Below are positions 25,941 through 36,558 of a DNA stretch of 64,000 bases, piece by piece. Within the stretch, counting starts at the first letter, position 1; every line of letters starts with the position of its first letter. The stretch is from Formicarius rufipectus (lineage: Eukaryota; Chordata; Aves; Passeriformes; Formicariidae): positions 367,929-431,928 of the forward strand of contig VXAU01003995.1 of the NCBI GenBank assembly GCA_013399695.1. Reading direction: 5' to 3'. The notes under the pieces were generated by a model. The model did no database searches. It was not told where the DNA came from and was given only the letters and a program-made list of their open reading frames with translations. The translations under genes and the position numbers were made by a program.

Positions 25941-27384
25941 TGGATAACATTTAAGACACTAATTCAAAAATAGCTGAAACATACTGCATTAGAATCACTG
26001 AGTTAATTGTGTTACAAAGCTTAATATTAGCACGATCTATCAAAATATCTTTGAAAAGTATCCTGCTATTGCTAAAAAAAATACAAATAATAAAAATGCA
26101 GTATATATTGCAAATAAATAGTCATTTTCTTTTGATGCAGATAGACATACTGGACATATGAAAGTGCTCAAATGGGCTTTGGGGTTTTTTTTGTTGGTTT
26201 TTTTTTTTTTTGAAGATGGCCTCTTCTGAACACAGCTTGTCTTGGAGCAATTGTTTGGAATATTGATTAAAAGCAAAACTTGCTAAAGAGCTGAGTGCTA
26301 AAATAAGGGGGAAAACCGCATGCAAAGTAGTAACAGAAATAAAAGAGTAGTGGATATCAGCATGCAGAGTGCAGTATGAAAGGTGGCATAGGTGAGACAG
26401 ACTTTTGTGTATCTACCATAATGCCATATTTTATTTAAGATAATTAGATTCTTGAAAGTGAAAATTAATGTTGATAAAGTAACTAGATACAGAATAAATA
26501 CCTCATAAAATAATTAGAATTTGCTAAAAGCCTGAAGCACCAAGGTCTGTGATACCACTTACACCAAGTAAAATGTACAACTGATATTACTTGGTATATT
26601 ACAATCTTCATATTAATCCTGAATGTTACTCATCTTTAGAGAAGTCCTTTTTACTTTGGAAATGTCACCAAGGACATGAGATTATTCTCAAGAGGAAAGT
26701 CTGTACTGATAAGGAATTGATTAGTAGTGCAACAACTTCATAATTGCTAGGCCATTTATCTGAGCAATCAAAACAGATTGCCAAACAATACACCTCCTCA
26801 AATAAAGTTATTTTATTTTTCCCTAAAATAGTTTACATTCACTTATCACAGCAACTCTGATTAGTGTGGTTTTTGTTGGTTTCATTTTGTGCTTTTTTTT
26901 TCCCAGCAAAATTAAAGATAATAAATGGTGACTTGAAGCAATCTATAAACCCTTAGGCAAATTAAGTTCTTTAGTGACTATCCCTCACAGAAGAAGAAAA
27001 ACAGGTCAAGAATTTAAACCTGTTGCTAATGTTATTTCTTTACATGAGGAAAAAGGTCCTCAGAAATGTACTCTAGGTACAGTAGTGCTATGTTTTATTC
27101 TAAATAATAATAACCTTTTCTACTTTCCCTCTGTCATCCCCAAAACACCCAAACCACAACCAAACAAAAATTCAGTATTTTGCTTAAAGAGCACAACATC
27201 ACTCCCTGCAAGACAGCTATGTAAGAATAAGAGCCTCTGTGCAGATTTGGATTTTACTAACACCAGTGTAAATGAAGTGTGCCTTTTGTTGACCTCAGTA
27301 GATTTACAGGTAACTGATTAGAATAAAACATTCCTGGTTTGGACTGGGAGGACCTGCCAGATGCTGCAGTTCTCACTGCAGACA
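25941..27384. other. Noncoding stretch with T-rich simple sequence
   Basis: No gene is seen. A T8 and a T14 run lie at 26185-26211, and a T-rich/A-rich bias persists through 26.8-26.9 kb. The open frames here are short and motif-free. Confidence 0.6.
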
Positions 27385-27545
27385 ATGTTGGAACACTAGC
27401 ACAGGTGGTCCAGGGAGGCTGTGGAGTCTCCATCCTTGGAGTGGTCATGGTCCTGAGCAACTGGGATGGCCCTGCTTGAGCAGATGACCAGAAGACCTCC
27501 AGAGGTCCCTTCCAAAATGAACCATTCCTTGATTTTCTGTAATGT
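27385..27545 (+). mobile_element. CR1 LINE 3'-end fragment, plus strand
   Basis: The sequence follows the CR1 3' end: GAGGCTGTGGAGTCTCCATC at about 27414, then CCTTGGAG, GGTCCTGAGCAAC, CCCTGCTTGAGCAG, CTCCAGAGGTCCCTTCCAAA, and a decayed octamer tail (ATTCCTTGATTTTCTGTAA). Only about 160 bases are kept, so this is an extreme 5' truncation or erosion. It is more diverged than the copy at 15.6-15.9 kb. No coding part remains. Confidence 0.85.
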
Positions 27546-28086
27546 CTGCTCATGGATTTTCTGCTCAGTTAGTATTATCCTGTCATTACAGAGAGATGAA
27601 ATTATTTCACTTCTTATGCCAAACAACTATAGGGAAAGTCTCATATTGGTTTCCCATTACCAGGAAAGGACAGAGGGGAAGAACCAATGGCATTGAAAGA
27701 ATAAATGTGAACCGAGGGGCACAGGGGTGCCTACACCTGGGGCAGACAGAATGAGAATACAGAATAAACATCCAGAGCAAATCAGACTTTTTATACTCTG
27801 TCTCTCAATGGAACAACTTGTCTACTTCTTATCTCCCAGGCAGCAGAGATATGTACTGATCCAAGCTGATTTCCCACAAAGAGAAGGTTTTTTTCTGAAG
27901 GTTTTGCCTTGAGATGAAGCTCTTAATGACAGTCCCTGTTAGCCAATACTGGAGTGTGGGCCGCTGTATTGAACCAACTGAGGTAAAAGGGAGGCTTTAG
28001 AGATCAGTCCTTTCCTGAACACTTGCTTGCCCTTGCTTTCATCCTGACATTTCACAGTCTTCATCTTTTGATGTGCAACTCAAAAG
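27546..28086. other. Noncoding stretch between repeat fragments
   Basis: Nothing recognisable is seen. The short open frames at 27466-27912 run partly out of the CR1 fragment and are not genes. Confidence 0.55.
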
Positions 28087-28204
28087 TGGCCTTGATCACT
28101 ACTGTCCCTGTTAGCATGAGGATGGAACATCCAGCTGATTTTAGGGGAGAAGGGAACTAGGGAATGAAACTGCAGGGTTTTAGATAGTTATGGTCTGTTC
28201 AGGA
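28087..28204 (-). repeat. Unidentified interspersed repeat, copy B
   Basis: On the minus strand this matches copy A at 23818-23937: GAACAGACCATAAC at the upper end, CCCTAGTTCC, TCAGCTGGA and CATCCTCATGCTAACA in the same order. Copy B is about two bases shorter in the middle. The shared part stops at GGCC near 28088. No open frame or terminal repeat is seen, and the family is not known to me. Confidence 0.7.
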
Positions 28205-28849
28205 TATAACACATGAAATAAACAGATAGCTCAGAATTTGTTGTTTCACAGGAGTAAATATGTTTGAAGAAAAATTACCTCATTTCCAGCTGATTTTAAT
28301 AGAATATAGAAGAAATATTATTAATGAATAAAGAAGTGCAGAAAGATGAGGGAATGCACCTGGAAAGACATTGCTAGCACTGGAAGAGATCAGTAGACAG
28401 AAAAGAATGAGAGTTGTGCAATAGCATGATATGTCAGAGGAATGTTAAGAACCAGGACAGAAAATATGATTCTGTTAACATCTATTGCTGGAAGTATAGT
28501 AAGAGGTTCTGTTTGGATTATATTATGACTCTTCTGAAAGTTTTGCTATCAGACAGGGACATAGAGCAGAAGCTCTGCCATGAAATGGAGGCAGGGGGGA
28601 TGAAAACTACAGTAAATTTAATCACAATGGAATATTGTAAATATCCAGCTATATCCTGTCCTTACTAATAGCAATATTAGTTATATACCTTTTCCATCAG
28701 TCAACAGCTCCTACAAAGGTGATTGTCTTTTGAATTTACTTTCAGCAAAACATTATTGACTGAATGTTTATGAGTTTATTCAGTTTAAATTAAATGGAAG
28801 AATAAACAAAAATAAGTCTGTAGTTAAACACTTAATTTTGAAAAGGAAG
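28205..28849. other. Noncoding stretch without recognised features
   Basis: No gene or clear repeat is seen. An 84-codon open frame at 28414-28668 has no motif I recognise. Confidence 0.55.
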
Positions 28850-29995
28850 ACTGAAAGATTAAGAAAACTAATTAGTGAAGTCAACTGGAATGAAGAGCTA
28901 GAGGATTTTAATATAGACAAGACCTGGAATGTAGAGGCTGACCTAGAGTGCATGCAAAAACTATGAAGAAATTTTGAAAGGAAGAATAATTAGGGATATA
29001 ATTGTTAAATGAGAAATGCATCATGGATTTACTCAGGTTGATCATGCTAAGGTTGGCAGTTTCTAAGACAACTCACCTTTCTGAAAAACAAAAGCAAATA
29101 GCTTACTACAAACAAAGCTAAATTTAATCTGTCAGGATTTCAGAAAAGCATTTAATATGGTGTCACATAGGAAATTATCAGCTAAACCTTAAAAAATGAG
29201 GATTAATAAAAGAATTGTGGGGTAGTGGACCATAAAGGAATCTAGCTGACAGTAGCACGCTTTGCTAAAAGGGCAGTATTGGTCTGAAAGGGATTTTATT
29301 AATAGAACTAACAAGGATCATTATTAGGACAAATTGAATGCAATGATTTATTTAATGGTGTTGATGTAAAAGACAGAATGGTGATAAATTTTCAGTACAA
29401 AGGATGAATGAAATATTATCAAAAAGTACACATTCAATGAAACCTAAGAATACTTGATTAAAAAAATCACATAGCTTTGCACTAAATATTTCTGCTATAA
29501 TTTGGAGTCACATCAACATGAAATGTTGATGGAGGTAAAAGAGCACAGATTAAACAGCAAGGACTAATTAAACTGATGTGACCATGTCTGGAATTTTATG
29601 CTTAGTTGAGGTAATAGATATTTGAGAAGACAAATTGGAACTGTCTTAGGAACGGAGAAGGATATTGTTCTACCAGTTGTATTAAAAGCCTATTTTATGA
29701 CGCAAAAGAGAAAGAGCTTGATATGAAGAAAAAAATGTGTGTTAATAAATGACAGCTCTGTTCCAAGGTGCAAACACAAAGGTGGTAAAAGATACTTAAC
29801 TGAAAGAGCAATCATGGCACAAGGATAAATGGGAATAAATTGACCACGACCAGATGTTGACTGAAAGTTTAAGATATACCTTTTTACTCATAGGTTTTTC
29901 CAAGGGAAATATAAGGGTAAAAGTTGAATTTTATATGATGATGGTAGCCTTGTGGAAGTGAAAATAGGACCTGTCTCTTCAGGAAGAGTGGTCTG
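28850..29995 (+). mobile_element. Very old, decayed CR1-like LINE fragment
   Basis: Segments of an ancient CR1 type are still visible in order. ATGGATTTACTCAGG near 29023 corresponds to the start of the reverse-transcriptase catalytic area. TCAGGATTTCAGAAAAGCAT near 29132 encodes the remnant SGFQKS (family DFSKAFD). GGTGTCACATAGGAAATTAT follows. Near the 3' part, ATCATGGCACAAGGATAAAT and GGGAATAAATTGACCA match the TGGCACAAGAACAAATGG-ATAAACTGGCC block. Many stops and shifts break all frames. Both ends are approximate. It is much more diverged than the other CR1 copies here and probably predates the bird radiation. Confidence 0.7.
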
Positions 29996-32679
29996 GATTT
30001 GGTAACTCTTTCAGTCATTTATTTTGCTTTAATTATGCAACCATAAATGCAGATAGATACTGTGTGCCTTGATTGTATACCTTGCCAGATTTTTTTATTC
30101 CAAATTGGTATGAACTTGACAAAAGAGAAGCATTAAATTATTTCTAGAATTATTTAGGCATAGTAGTTCTATAAAGCTTAAGTTTTCAAAGCATTCTGTT
30201 AACACATCTGACATTCTGACATCCCTATCGTGGTCATATATTGTTCTCAGACTTCAAAACACAATAGCTTGTTCAAAGTTATACTACAAACCAGTGGCAA
30301 AATTCAAATTGGAGGTCCATCAGACAGGGATAGTCATTTTTAATTGTATGTCTTGAAGTAGAGTCTGATTATTTTTCAAGAACAAGGTATGAGTGGTTAA
30401 GAAAAAGGTTGGCATGAACTCTTTTTTCCTAATTAGCAATTCCTCAAAGCAGAATTATTTCACTTATTGTCCTTTTGTTCTTTCTGCATCAGCATTACCC
30501 AAGCATTGTTCATTGTTATGCTTACAAGGTAAGACTACAGAGTCTATGGATAGGTAAGCAAGCAGCACTAATTCCAAATAAAATTATAGGTATGTAAACC
30601 CAAGATGATCTCATTAAAGTAATAAAGTCAGAAGGATATTGAAGACCAGATGGAACTCCAAATAGAAAAATCTATAATGGGACATAAGGATGCAAATTAC
30701 CCAGAGCAGAGTTTTTCCACATTTGAATGTAGTTCCTTATGTCATAAAAAGATATATACATAAAATACAATCTGTTAAAGTATTTGTAATGAAATCATGA
30801 TTTCTAAATAGATACATTTTGGATGCTTCCAAATTAATGAATATGTATGGCTAGGTTACCTTTCCTCCAGAAACTGATTCAAAAATATCAAACTTTGTAG
30901 GATGTGTGGAATGAAAATTTCACATTTAACATGTCTGCAGCTTTTCAGAGGCTCTGTTACCTGTTTACATATATGCACATAAAAGTATATTCACTGAACA
31001 GTTCATCTATAGAATATTAAAGAACTTATGGATAAATACAGATCAATTGGAGACTTCTTGTTTAGTCAGTGTCCATTATTCTCTTTTTATCTCTTTCTAT
31101 TGAGCTTTGATAGTAGGAACCATGCCAGAAGGATTTGCTCTGGCCAGAATTTTGCTCTGGCAGTGAAGTGCAGAAAGAGCCATCATACTGGCTTTAGAGG
31201 TCCATCTGTTCTTCTTATGCAAATAATATTGCAGTACTGGAAAAACTGGCTACTTTGAACATCCCTTTATGACTATCACAGATCTTGCTTAATTAGTATC
31301 TTGCAATAACTATCAGAATGTTTCCATGTTGGAAAATGTCCTGCATATCTCTCCCCAAAGACTGGTGGTGTCTTTGTGTGTCAAATTTCAGACTTGAGTC
31401 CTGCAGCCTTGTTCACAGTCCCTCTCCAGCAGTCCATTCAGGCTTGGTAGGGGTTTATTTGGGGTTTTTTTGTGGGAAACACACTTGTAGTAGAAACAGT
31501 GGAGACTGATAAAGCATGCTGGAGAATGGATTAAATGGATTAGGATATCTGCTGTATGAACAATTTTTGCCTCTGAATCAGTTTCTGTCATATATAGAAA
31601 ATATGTAAGAATAAGGCTCAAACAGGTGTTTGCTTGAATTTAATCCTTTGAACCTCAAGAACCAATAAAAGGGTATGTGCAGTCCCACTCTTAACAGCAG
31701 AGAATCAGATGAAATAGGAAGCAAACACTCTGAACTGTTGTTCACTCACTGGGTAGTGGGTGGTGTCATTCTGTGGAGGTTTCCAGGGGAGAAAGCCGAT
31801 ATGTTTTTTCAATAGAAGATTATTGACTTCTAACAGTGCAGAGCCAGTGTTTAACACTCATTTTCAGTTATTAATATGACTGAAAAATGGAGCATTAAGC
31901 GATGGCCCAAGTTCTTGAAGTGTGGTAACACTTGCTCTGACTGTTTCCCAGACATGCTGCCTGGCCCTGGCCTGGAGATCACCCTTAATAACACTTTTGC
32001 ACTAAAAAGGGAATATATCATGTTGCATAGAAATGTCAGGTGCAAATCTTTTTACTCTTCCTTCCCTTCTGCTACTTCTTTCCCTCAGTTACCGGTTTTA
32101 AAGAAGACTCCTGTGGGGGTTTGGCACAAGGCAAAATAGAGCATCTGGCAATCCCTAAACAGCAGAACAATCCTTGTAGTCCTTTTGCATTAACTGATCT
32201 TAAGTAATTCTTTAAATTACATTGCTTTATGCTAAGGTTAGTTTGGTTTTCATACAGTTTGTAACTCATGATAGCAAATAGATGTTTTGGAACCAGCTAG
32301 CCCTGTTGCTGTAATCTGATCTCCTTCTAGAGATAAACTGGTGAAGGCGGAGAGCTGCTTCACAGTAAAAAAGTAGTGGCACCACATATAGTGTGCAAAG
32401 TATAAAAAGGCTTGGCAATATATTTATTAATTGTTTGGGGACTGGAGAGCAAAATAAGGGTTGTGGTACTTACTTGGGATTATTATTCTGGGGGGCAAAT
32501 GTTCAAAAGCACCTTTAAGCCTCACTTCAAATCATTCACGAAGTTGCAAACCACCTCCCATCACAAAGCTTACAGTAGTCAGACTGTATTTTGTACTAGC
32601 CTCAGCTAATCATCTTACAGTAAGATTACTTTTAGAAAGCTGTCAGCATGTGATGTGGACAGCATTCAATAATGACCTG
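29996..32679. other. Noncoding stretch, one faint MIR-like piece
   Basis: No gene is recognised. A possible MIR-like core on the minus strand lies at about 30268-30330 (listed separately). Open frames at 31028-31258, 31318-31621, 31876-32139 and 32412-32778 are short and motif-free. Confidence 0.55.
30268..30330 (-). repeat. Possible MIR-like (CORE-SINE) fragment, minus strand
   Basis: AGCTTGTTCAAAGTTATACT, then CAAACCAGTGGCAAAATTCA and a CATCAGAC segment, parallel the reverse complement of MIR (ACTTGCCCAAGGTCACACAG, then TAAGTGGCAGAGCC and TCTGACTC). The match is weak, with many substitutions. Confidence 0.3.
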
Positions 32680-32794
32680 CCTGATCCTGACCTCACTCTG
32701 AGTTCACTCCAGCGGGAAGTCCTGTGGCCTTGGAAGAAGTCAATGGGACTATCTGAAGTTTACACCAGAGAATATTGATTTGGAAGCTGGCCCA
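32680..32794 (+). repeat. Remnant of an ancient palindromic amniote repeat (MITE-like)
   Basis: CTGATCCTGACCTCA at the start, GAAGTCAATGGGACTA in the middle, GTTTACACCAGAG and a closing GAAGCTGGCCCA give the layout of a palindromic nonautonomous repeat common in turtles and crocodilians and found eroded in birds. The GATCCTG start and CTGGCCCA end are its typical edges. It has the same layout as 1981-2052. No coding capacity is expected. The identification is from memory of the consensus. Confidence 0.5.
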
Positions 32795-34477
32795 TGCCTG
32801 GTTAACATCTCCTGAAGCAATGTTTCTATTCTAGGTGCTCTTTTGGTATGCTTCTGGTTATGGGGGTTAAAAGATTACCCAAACTTTATTTCAACAGAAG
32901 TTGGTTATCCAGAAAAAAATGGAACATTAAGTAGTAATAACACTTTGTCCATTTTCAAATTCTGCATGCTGGATTCTGCTGTTAAGCCACAAATGATTTT
33001 GAATCTTTTTTTCACGTTCTAAACATAGAAAAAGGCTAATTTCAGAACAGAGAATGTATAATCACAAGAAAAAAACAAAAGCAATATAGAGTCTAGTTTT
33101 TCTGAAAGTACAGACTGGACAAAAACACTAATATATACAAGTTGATAATTTAAAAATAGTGAAGCACTAGTTTCGTGAACTGCACTGAACAGTGCATTTT
33201 AGTCTGTTAGTTCACATGACTCTTTCTAGACTAAACACATTGTCAAATATATATTTTCTCCAATTTTAAAGCCAAATAATATGCCAGAATTTTCCCAAAA
33301 TTCTGGGTCACATGAGTTAGGGAAATGTGAATGTATCCTATTGGTCATTACTATTCACAATTATAGATGATGAGTAAAGATTGCTAATTCTCCTCACATA
33401 AAAAAAAAAAAAAGATTCTTCTAAATTTTTAAGTCCAAAAAGCAAGTAAAGGGACTGTGGATTTATTTTAAAATCTCATTTTTTTTAAAAGTAATTTTCA
33501 TAGTTTGTGCACTCTAACTATTTTGTTAGTTGGGATTGGTGGAGCCTGAGGAGAAGCAGAGTACTGTCTGATGGTGTGAGGTCCCCAAGTAAGCATAGTT
33601 CTTTGCTTCTCTGTGCAAACACCTCACCTTACAGACTCACCTGGGCATTGATTCTCCTGGGAGAGAGAACCATGCCTGAGAGTAAGTCATGAGAGTTAGT
33701 CACTCTGCAGAACTCAAAAATGCATTAGAACACTTAGAGAGTGGGAAGATTTTCCTTTATACATTTGCAAGTCTGTCAGTGTGGAATCATGGAAGTATGA
33801 GTTCATACTTCCCATCAAGGATGTAAGTGAATATTTTATACCACGTGTCACTTATTTGCAGAGTTAAACTTCCCTAAGAATCACTGGTGAGCACCTGAGA
33901 ACAGGAAATTAGCCTTACAATGAGGGTTCAAGTTCTGTTCTAAATCAGTTTCTTTATTTCTTTCTTCATTTATCTTCAGAATCCATTAACAGCACATGCA
34001 GACAAAAATTTATTATTATCAGTCTTAAGAAAATAAAGCTGAGATAGTTGAACTAATTGGTTGGGTTGTTTGTAATAGCTCTTGAGAGAGAAAGCATTCA
34101 TCTGAATATTGTATGAGGATTCATACTTTCTACTTTAGTTGTTTGCTGAGTCACGTAATGCACTGGTTATATGGAAAGAAATCTCTAAAAAAAAGTTAAG
34201 ATATGGAAATATATATATAATTTCATTCTTATGTGTCTATTCTTCCAAGTTCAGGAGGCTGTTCTGGCATCCAAAATGGCCAGCTCAATTGAGGTCTATA
34301 GAGTAGGCCTTTATAGTTTCTATAGCTCCCAGCATGAGTATCTTCTGAATAGTAACAATATGCTCAGGGCTCTCTCTGACACCTTCCAGGTCCAATGTCA
34401 AATATAGTGTGACTGGATATAGCAGAGATATAAGGTCCTAGTTTCCCAAAGTTTACATGGAATCAGCTTTTCTGGAA

Positions 34478-34505
34478 ACACACACATATATATATATATT
34501 TATAT
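34478..34505. repeat. Compound (CA)n(TA)n microsatellite
   Basis: About five CA steps pass directly into about eight TA steps, with one break near 34500. It is short, but long enough to vary in length. Confidence 0.9.
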
Positions 34506-35481
34506 GTTTTGGGGAGTGGGGGCAGACTTTTCTGCTATGGTTCAGAAAAGCTGTATTTTCTTTTAATAATACTGTTGGTATTTCTTCCCTGTATAAGATC
34601 CCTTTATAATGTCTAAGGTCACACTGAAGAGGGGAATAAGAATGAGGGGTCTTGGAGTGTATTGATGCAGTTTTACTTTCTCAAATGACACCACATCTGG
34701 AACAGTAATTCTGCCCCTTCTCCAGATCATGGTGAAATATAATAATTGCACAACTTTTAGACTACTTAGAAGGGTTGACCTTTAAGCAGAAAATTATTTT
34801 CAGTCCTAGTTAGAGAGGAGATTGTACTTTGCTGTGATAATTAAGAGAACTAATATATTAAAGTTAGTTTAAAGTATACTGATGGAAATGAAATGCATTA
34901 ATATTAGAATTTAATCATGATGCAAGAGTATGATTTAGAATTTTCATATGTGAGGAAGAAATAAATGTCTCTCATCAGTACTGAGCTCACCACTGGCTTA
35001 AGCTGACCCCTTTTCTTCTCATCGCAACTGGCTGGGAACATCCAGATGTTCATCTACTACATGTCATTCAAACCCTGGCAGTTTTCAGCTGAAAGCTGTT
35101 AATTTCTTAAGATGAGCTAAGTGAGTTGCTTAAAACCATGAAAATGTAAACTGTTGGATAAATTGCACACAAGTGCATGTTTGCACCCTTGTTACTCAAG
35201 ATGAAACAATTGTATTTTGGAAATAAGAAAGAGAAGTGAGCATGTAGCATCAACTCAGTTTTAAAATTAAGTATCTCAGTCAGTTCCTGGAAATTTTAAT
35301 TGAACTGTCTCATGCGTTTTCCTCATCCTGAAAAGAAGTAAGTGCTTAGCAGTGTCATGAAATAGGAAAAATATACTTTGAAAGCACAGAAAAATGGTGA
35401 GGGAGGTTTTGCTTTGGTTTTAAATATTTGACATATTTGATACCTAAGGTGTTTCAGATAGGCAATGGCCAATGATGGCCA

Positions 35482-35506
35482 ATGCATGACCAATATGGTC
35501 ATGCAT
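35482..35506. repeat. Perfect 11-bp inverted repeat with 3-base loop
   Basis: ATGCATGACCA at 35482-35492 is the exact reverse complement of TGGTCATGCAT at 35496-35506. Just upstream, TGGCCAATG is repeated in tandem (about 35466-35484). A hairpin could form in single-stranded DNA or RNA. No role is known. Confidence 0.85.
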
Positions 35507-36363
35507 ATTTTTTGGATCCTCTGTTGGATCTTTTCCTGTGATAAGTTCATTTGCTGCAAATGTTCATAGGCCCACCCATCACTGATCTGCAAACTAGAAA
35601 TGTCATTTTACTCATCAGTTGTGATTTACCACAGGATGCAGACCCCAGACTTCCACAAATGTTTTGTGTCTGAACCTCTCATCTTCTATAAGTGTCATGC
35701 CCTACTTTCATTTGGAAGGTTTCATATCAGGGAATACTTCCAACATGAAACTTGCTCTCTGCCCTGGATTTTTGACTCTTCACTCTTGAAATACATTTAA
35801 ACCAACGCTGCACATTTACTGATTGTCCCCCTCTTCACTTATAACAGATATACTACGCAAATTTGTCACCAAACTGCAATTAGTGAAGCAACACTGAAGA
35901 GAGTTTTTTCTAGAAGAAAAAAGTCTGTTAAGAGACTATTGAAGTGACAGAAATTAGGTAATGCTGTCTCTCTTCCTGTAATACCAGACTATTTAAATTT
36001 TCATTCAAGTGTACTGAAAATGATGTAAAGGTGATAAATCATTGTCTGAAGCTCTCAGTTACTAGTTGAAGCCCTAAAAGCAGACCTCATAAGCCTGCTG
36101 ATTGAGAGGGCCATATACTCTGGTTCTGTGAAGGCTGAACTGGTTGTGCCGAGGCAGTTGCATGTTATTAGCACCTGACTGAGCTTTCAAGTTTTGCTTC
36201 TGGGCGTTTGTTTTTTTTTGCCCAAACTCATTGCATCCTGTTCATCAGTAGTGCTTTGGAAGCTGCCTTGGACTTTGCAGGTCTTGCTTTGGCAGTTCTC
36301 ACGCATGCTAGCAGGTACAGAGAACAAGGGTGCAATGAATTTTGGAAAAGAGATTGGAATGTA

Positions 36364-36558
36364 TTTTTCTTTTTCTCCTTTTCTCCTTTCTTGCTGTCTT
36401 TCTCCTTCCTGTCTGTCTTTCTGTTCCTTTCATATTTTGGCTTTTTCTTTCATACCTTCTTTTCCTTTCAATTTCTTTTTTCTCTTTCTCATTTCCTTTC
36501 TCTGTCTCTTTTTTTTTTTTTTTTCTCTTTATCTTTCTTTTCTCTTTCTCTCTTTCTA
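36364..36558. repeat. 195-bp polypyrimidine (CTTT-rich) tract
   Basis: The plus strand is almost wholly C and T, built of degenerate TTTC, TTTCT and TCCTTT units with a T-run at about 36510-36525. Mirror-symmetric pyrimidine tracts like this can form triplex DNA. Three overlapping long open frames (36194-36680), rich in F, L and S, are only the translation of this low-complexity sequence and are not genes. Confidence 0.9.

Larger units (their letters stand above)
32795..36363. other. Noncoding stretch with small simple repeats
   Basis: No gene is recognised. Noted are A14 at 33400-33413, a short TA run at about 34209-34219, the CA/TA dinucleotide tract at 34478-34505 and the palindrome at 35482-35506. 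The open frames are short and motif-free. Confidence 0.6.

Noticed and set aside
33507..33692. Possible exon with a GTAAGC-like donor after CCCCAA
   Set aside because: No acceptor, no coding similarity and no conservation evidence; a donor-like hexamer is common.
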